Of a stretch of 64,000 nt of DNA, positions 58,818-64,000 are shown in pieces; position 1 is the first letter of the stretch, and each line of letters starts with the position of its first letter. The notes beneath the pieces were generated by a model that was given only the letters and a program-made list of their open reading frames with translations, did not search any database and was not told the origin of the DNA. A program made the position numbers and the translations under genes. The DNA comes from Mycogone perniciosa (Eukaryota; Ascomycota; Sordariomycetes; Hypocreales; Hypocreaceae): positions 682,001-746,000 of the forward strand of contig JAOALB010000002.1 of the NCBI GenBank assembly GCA_025331125.1, given 5' to 3'.

Positions 58818-59276
58818 TCAAGATGCTTGGTTGTTACTAGTATCCTCATCAGAGAGGAATACTACCTCGTTTCGTAGGCTAGAGAGAAGATCGAGAGACC
58901 GGTGGAGTTCCTGCTCCATCCGAGGTCCGCGACTCCTGCTTCTTGTTCTCTGGCGCCGCCGAAGGGCCATTTGGCCTGTGGGAGAAACAACCCTGGAGGG
59001 GCAGTGCTCGCGGCGTTTGTTGTCTCGCAGTCGGTTGTGGAAGAGGAGACGGCTGGTGGGCGATATGACAGAGGGGGACGAAGCGCGAGAGGTTCGGCCA
59101 AACGGCGAAGGAGAGCGTCGACGAGATCGTCCCCGAAGAGTGCTTGATTCGTCAGGCCCCATGGTCTTGGACCTTGTCATGCTTCGATCCCTGGTCCGGC
59201 CCCGCGTGCTGTCATGGTCCGCTGATGAACCAAGAGAAAGGGTGGCCTCGCGGAATGAGTCTTTGGCAGTTGCCAT
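58818..59276 (-). CDS. Small Arg/Ser-rich protein of unknown function
   Basis: Single exon, 152 aa from the ATG at 59276. An open frame continues upstream to 59543, but that part is Phe/Pro/Ser-rich and looks like translated C/T-rich leader, so the internal ATG (MATAKDSFREATLSLG) is preferred. The sequence is dominated by Arg-Ser and Arg-Gly pairs (RGRTRDRSMTRSKT, RGRSRRRSPSPFGR, RRQRTRSRSRGPR) and ends in a helical stretch EQELHRSLDLLSSLRNEVVF. This composition is typical of SR-type nuclear proteins, but no RRM is present, so splicing function is only a guess. Frame preservation over 150 codons in GC-rich DNA is weak evidence alone; the composition contrast at the proposed start supports it. 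Confidence 0.6.
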   Translation of the reverse strand: MATAKDSFREATLSLGSSADHDSTRGRTRDRSMTRSKTMGPDESSTLRGRSRRRSPSPFGRTSRASSPSVISPTSRLLFHNRLRDNKRREHCPSRVVSPTGQMALRRRQRTRSRSRGPRMEQELHRSLDLLSSLRNEVVFLSDEDTSNNQAS

Positions 59277-62200
59277 TGTATGTTTTCGTAGTGGCCTGAT
59301 ATCCAGCAGGTGGATAGATAATGGCGGTGGTCTTAGGGGTACAGGAGCTCGAAGGAGGTGGTGGTAGGAGAAAGGGACGGAGTGTGTGAGAGCCAGACCC
59401 GGTCTGCTTGTAAGAGAGGGAGGAGGTACGGAGTACGGAGTAGAGAGGATGTATGTAATAGGCCCGACCAGGAGCAAGATGGAATTACTTGTACTAGGAC
59501 AATAGAAGAAGAAGATGAAACGGCAAAAGAAGAAAAAGGGCACGTGTAGTGAAACAGATTCCAGAAAGATTCAAGAAAAAGGAAGAAAATGTCATTCAAT
59601 AAATAATAATTACCACAAGTCTGGAGTACGAAGTACGGAGTACGAGCAGCAACTCGTAAAGTTGACAGGGGCAAGGTAAGCAATCCAATGTTCCGGGGAA
59701 GGCCATCCGAGAGGTCACCTGAGCTAGGTATCTAAGCGCCTTTGGGGGAAGGCCATGGCCCTAAAGAGATGGGGGGGTTTTGGGGGATGAGGCCAAGCAT
59801 TGTTGGTTCAATATTTAGCATTGCATCGTCGACGGTTTGGCAAGCCATTCCAATCACAGGCCCTAGAAACCTTGAATACTGGGTTGGTGGAAATCGTAGC
59901 GCTCCGTAGTGAAAGGCAGATCGTGACACAATCGACAGATTCGGAGGCAAGGCCACCAATCCTTGTCTGGAATACGCCACTCCACTAGGCAGCCCTGGAG
60001 CTCCATGTCTGAAATTCGGCCTGCATCCGTTGCGCTGGGCCGCCGTGACGCACACATGCATCGGCCTAGAATACGGAGTACGGAGTAATAGGTATAGTCT
60101 ATGATTATAAGGCAAATGACGGCAAGCTCGCTCGCCAACTCGCAAACGCACTGCACATACCAGAGATATCATGTCCCTCTCAAGATGGATGGATGGCGGC
60201 CACCAGCGGGGCGAATTGCCAAGTTGTGCTTGTGCTACGGAGTACTTTCTGCTAGCTTGCACTCTGTTGCTTCATGGAGGCGCAACGATCATGACTCTGT
60301 CCGGTCTGTTTGCCCCGCTCGTTCGGCTTTGTCCTTCCACACACAAACCTTCAAAAGATTGCCAACCGTTTCGCTTCACGAGTGTTAGTCACTCTGTCTT
60401 AGCCCATGACATCGCTATCGGCATCGGCAGATGGAGCTGCTAGTCCGAGTCGTTAGTTATGTGATAGAGAGGGAGAAAGGATCCTTCGGGCATCGCCCTA
60501 CTTCACGCCCTGCTTCACGCTCCACCTCGTCACGGAAAAGGCATGCTAGAGCCCTGCCGACGAGAAAAACTGCGCGTCATTCTCCACCTCGATTTAGACT
60601 TTGGTGTCTTCTACAGAGTTTGGACAATCTAGATGCCTAATACCACCGTAGTACTCCGTATCTATCTCCAACTGCCCAGAGCAAGACACACAGACTTCAA
60701 CCAACACCACAGGCAACACAGCTGAAAGCCAGACTTTGGGTTTAAAAATAAGTATATTACTTGAAAGGATCGACATGTGCTATTATTACATACCTACTAG
60801 ATAGTACGGAGTAGTTGTCGGCAAATGAGCAAAGGGAGGGTGGCCGCGAAGGTTACTCAAAGAGGGGCCATCGCCTCGGCATCCCAGCAGCAAGTTGGCA
60901 GAGGTCGGACCTCTTGGTTAACGACACTTCGCTTCTCAGCTGCAAGTTTCCGGTTGGTGACAAGCGCGCCACCCAGTCACCAAAGGTGTGACAGGTGGGC
61001 GAGGGTATCATGACAGAATAGTTGTCAGATTGGAGGACTGGACTATCTATTCATTGGCTGATTGTCCTATCATGTCGTCCTGAAACTGCGTATCGCCTTG
61101 TCAAAGGTCATTACGATGGGCCAACATCTTCTTTGCGGGCGCATATGCACATAAGCGCCAATGCTACATAAAGCGGACTACAGCCAACAACATCAACGCT
61201 TCATGGAATAACAACTTGACAAATCCTCGCGCCTGCGTATTATAGCAACATAAACGCTTTTGGAATATGACTGACTGCGACTCCGCATCTTCTTCCTGCG
61301 GAGTTGTCGGAGGAGGCTCGGAGAGTGCTTACACCTCCGGATATCGCTCTCGAGGTCGAGTTCGAAGGCACTGTGATGGTTGTCACTTTCGTCAATGTGC
61401 ACGTAATTTACGGAGTAGACGCTCCGACTTGAACGGGCCTTTGACCAGACCCTTGACCTCATCCGCTATTATTGTCATCTTTCGGATTGCAATCGTCGTC
61501 CACCTATAGTCGAGAAAATGGGGTATTGGGGATGAGGAAGACCCTGGTTATAACTCGACGTGTTTTGCAATGCCATTGGGGTTACAGCATTCTTGGATAT
61601 CAATATAGTTTAGACTCTTGTTTAAAATATCAGGACCTAATGAGTTATTCAGTTTCTAGACTTGCTTGTTGGTATGGATTCTGTTCCTTCAAATCTGCAC
61701 AGTCCAGCATCGCCCCAGTCTCCAGTCTAGACGGTGTAAGAGAAGCCCGAGATACGAGCAGCGATGCTTGCCTATTCTTGCTTAAAGCTGGGAGATTCCG
61801 CGATTGAGTGCCGATATCATGCAAGCTACGGAAAGGCACTCCTGATTCTGGTTCTGTGCAAACAATTATCCGTTTGTAGTTTAGTCAGATCGGGAGACAG
61901 GATTCATATCCAAGAGATACGGCGTTGATTACTAAGGAGTTATAGCCAATCATCGGCTATTCACGGTTGACGCGCCATCACTGCTATAGTTCGCGGTGAC
62001 ATGTGTTTTGTCGGCATCATTCATTCCTTCAAGCAACCACAGAGCCAAAAAGTGCTCCTTTCTCCGCCACGATGATGACCTGAACTCTTTTTACCCTTTC
62101 CGTATTTACGGCCGGTGTTCCCCCCTGCTTCTTAACGACCCTCGTTCAATAATTCAGAATCTTCCCCCTTTACAAGCTCCCCCCTAAGACAGGTTCAAGG

Positions 62201-62312
62201 GGTGAGGCTGCAGCCCTGTCGTTACATCATTCATCCAAACGTCAACCAATGGTTATACAAGGCCGTTGACGATCACCAGACATCATAGACCTCTAGAAAA
62301 TCACCTTGAGCC
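59277..62312. other. Gene-free 3 kb spacer with TACGGAGTA repeats
   Basis: No supported gene on either strand. TACGGAGTA elements occur at 59427-59442 (double), 59625-59646 (triple with variant), 60072-60087 (double), 60235-60245, 60652-60660, 60805-60813 and 61409-61417. The right end is the leader of the PI 4-kinase gene. Confidence 0.6.
59427..60087. repeat. Tandem TACGGAGTACGGAGTA elements
   Basis: Three head-to-tail arrays of the 7-bp unit TACGGAG within 660 bp: 59427-59442, 59625-59646 (with a TACGAAG variant unit) and 60072-60087. They are the same family as the cluster at 19-20 kb. Confidence 0.8.
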
Positions 62313-64000
62313 ATGCCTCGACACCGCCCCGCTACAACAGGATACGAACGCCTCGCGCAGGCTGACGACAGCGACGATTCCGACAACGATGTCCTCATTG
62401 AATCAACCGCATCGCTGCAGCCCGCATCTGCACCCCGTTTTGGACCGATAACACCGCGCCACCACTCTAGCGTGACCAGTCCTAAACTTGGGCCATCAAG
62501 ACCTAGGTTTCGGCAGCGCGTTGGAAGCCATGGAGGTGTCGATATCAAGGCCATCAACGCCAGGCTGGAACGCTGGGCGGAGGAAATTGCATCGCGGTTC
62601 AAACGCAAGGGGAGGACTAGCACGGGAGAGGAGGAGCGGTTGGAGATTCACCACTCAGTGTTCCAGCCTCCGGAAGGCGTACGGCCCATAACCGCCGAGG
62701 CTCTGGCTGAGCCGCAGCCTGGTGTAATGACCAAGGCGGATTTCGAGACTGTTGTCGAGAGTGTTCGGTTGGCGATCCGACAAGAGATTCACCCGAGTAT
62801 GATCTCCCAGGGAAGCTCCGGCAGCTATTTTGCTCGTGACCCAGACGGTAAGATCGTTGGCGTATTCAAGCCTAAGGACGAGGAGCCGTACGCGGCGGGA
62901 AATCCAAAGTGGAACAAGTGGATTCACAGGAACCTGTTTCCTTGCTGCTTCGGGCGAGCCTGGTAAGTCATCTTAAGTACTATATGTCACGAACCGCCCA
63001 TTGCTGATTGATTCTCCAAGTCTGATTCCCAACCTCTCCTACGTCAGCGAAGCAGCGGCTTATGTACTGGACTGCCAACTACGGACACACCTAGTGCCAT
63101 ATACCGACGTCGTATGGCTATCTTCCAAGTCATTTCACTATCCTTTATGGGACCGGCGAAGCTTCTATAGGAAGAAGAAGCCTCTGCCTGCTAAACCCGG
63201 TAGCTTTCAGGTGTTTTTGAAAGGTTTCAAGGATGCTAACGTTTTCTTGCGAGAGCATCCATGGCCAGACCAATACTGGTCAGGGTTCCGGTCAACTGAT
63301 GCTAACCGCAAGAAGAAGAGACGATGGACCGAGAATTGCAGGCCGTCTGCTACTGCGTCGCCAGATGCTGCAAGCTCCAGTGATGATGAAGACGAGAGCC
63401 CGGGGCCAGCTCCTATTGCCAACCAGTTCATATGGAATGAGCAGCTGAAGCAGTCTTTTCGGGAAGAGCTGGAGAAGCTCGTCATTTTGGACTACATCAT
63501 GAGAAACACGGATCGCGGTCTCGACAATTGGATGGTCAAGGTCGACTGGGAGACAAACACAGTATCATTGGTATCAGACCCCATTCAAGTCAACATGGAC
63601 CCTGTCACCGAAGAAGATGAAGAAGAGCAAGGCCCGCGGCCTGTGGATGCGGCGCAAATGCCCCGTCAAGCAACACGGGCATCATATCCTTACAAACGCC
63701 AAAAACCCATGAATGCCTCAAGTCCTCGAAACAGGCAGAACGAACCAAAGATGTCGGTTGGCGCCATTGACAACTCACTCTCGTGGCCATGGAAGCACCC
63801 AGATGCTTGGCGAAGGTTGGTTTGCAATTCTCATCAGCGATTTTTTTAGTATAACTGACGTGAATGCTTAGTTTCCCATTCGGCTGGCTCTTCCTTCCAG
63901 TGGACCTTATTGGACGGCCATTCTCTCAGAAGACCCGGGACCACTTTCTGCCACTGCTCACATCCACAGCATGGTGGAGTGAGACGCAGCTAGCCCTCAA
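62313..64000 (+). CDS. LSB6: Type II phosphatidylinositol 4-kinase (3' end outside window)
   Basis: Phosphorylates phosphatidylinositol to PI4P on endosomal and vacuolar membranes. Exons 62313-62962, 63021-63815 and 63872 onward, cut by the window end; introns of 58 and 56 bp, both phase 2. The N-terminal 100 residues are Ser/Asp/Pro/Arg-rich. The kinase begins with a glycine-rich loop SQGSSGSYFARD and the nucleotide-binding Lys in VGVFKPKDEEPY, followed by the Cys-rich membrane-anchoring segment FPCCFGRAC built across the first intron, like the palmitoylated CCPCC of animal enzymes. The second exon has ILDYIMRNTDRGLDNWMVK, the catalytic loop, and VGAIDNSLSWPWKHPD, the metal-binding region. 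Two Ser/Glu-rich inserts (about 63340-63420 and 63600-63740) are typical of fungal Lsb6. The visible part is intact. Confidence 0.92.

Noticed and set aside
59277..59543. N-terminal extension of the SR-rich small protein
   Set aside because: Phe/Pro/Ser-rich translation of a C/T-rich leader with no signal or domain; the composition changes sharply at the internal ATG.

Overview
This window is nuclear DNA of a filamentous ascomycete. Short introns (about 55-130 bp) with GTAAGT/GTATGT-type donors interrupt most genes. The gene set is typically fungal: Zn2Cys6 regulator, OLE1-type desaturase with fused cytochrome b5, CLASP/Stu1, LIM-RhoGAP, type II PI 4-kinase, PIM1-type Lon. The proteins look most like Sordariomycetes, probably Hypocreales, but that placement rests on family memory and not on a search. 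There are no bacterial-type operons. Density is about one gene per 3.5 kb, with several gene-free stretches of 2.5-4.4 kb.

Layout. 0-9.2 kb: 3' end of mitochondrial Lon protease (+), a 3.6 kb spacer rich in microsatellites, a 1080-aa protein with an atypical kinase domain (+), and a tiny six-cysteine secreted protein (+). 11.7-18 kb: acyl-CoA delta-9 desaturase (+), Seh1-type nucleoporin (-), tRNA-Gln(UUG) (+), and a Zn2Cys6 factor (-) whose zinc cluster needs a 3-nt micro-exon. 18-22.3 kb: gene-free, with the densest cluster of a short TACGGAGTA / TACTCCGTA repeat. 22.3-27.1 kb: cyclin (+) and a 15-exon glutamine-dependent NAD+ synthetase (-). 27.1-33.9 kb: AT-rich gene-poor DNA, a 72-aa spliced gene (+) and a MYND protein (-). 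33.9-42.5 kb: single-pass membrane protein (+), BSP-type metallopeptidase (-), CLASP/Stu1 (+), and a small ABM-like protein (+). 43-51 kb: LIM-RhoGAP (-), a 3.2 kb spacer, and Fyv7 (-). 51-64 kb: Atos-domain protein (+), a PPR-like protein of probable mitochondrial location (-), an SR-rich small protein (-), and type II PI 4-kinase (+, cut by the window end).

The genes are mostly unrelated housekeeping functions (mitochondrial proteostasis and RNA, lipid desaturation, nuclear pore, NAD+ synthesis, microtubules, Rho signalling, rRNA processing). I see no metabolic cluster, virus, CRISPR or intact transposon. The signals most worth following are the dispersed TACGGAGTA repeat confined to non-coding DNA, the 3-nt micro-exon, the unusual intron density of the NAD+ synthetase with several 23-34 nt exons, and the tandem SxIP array in the CLASP protein.
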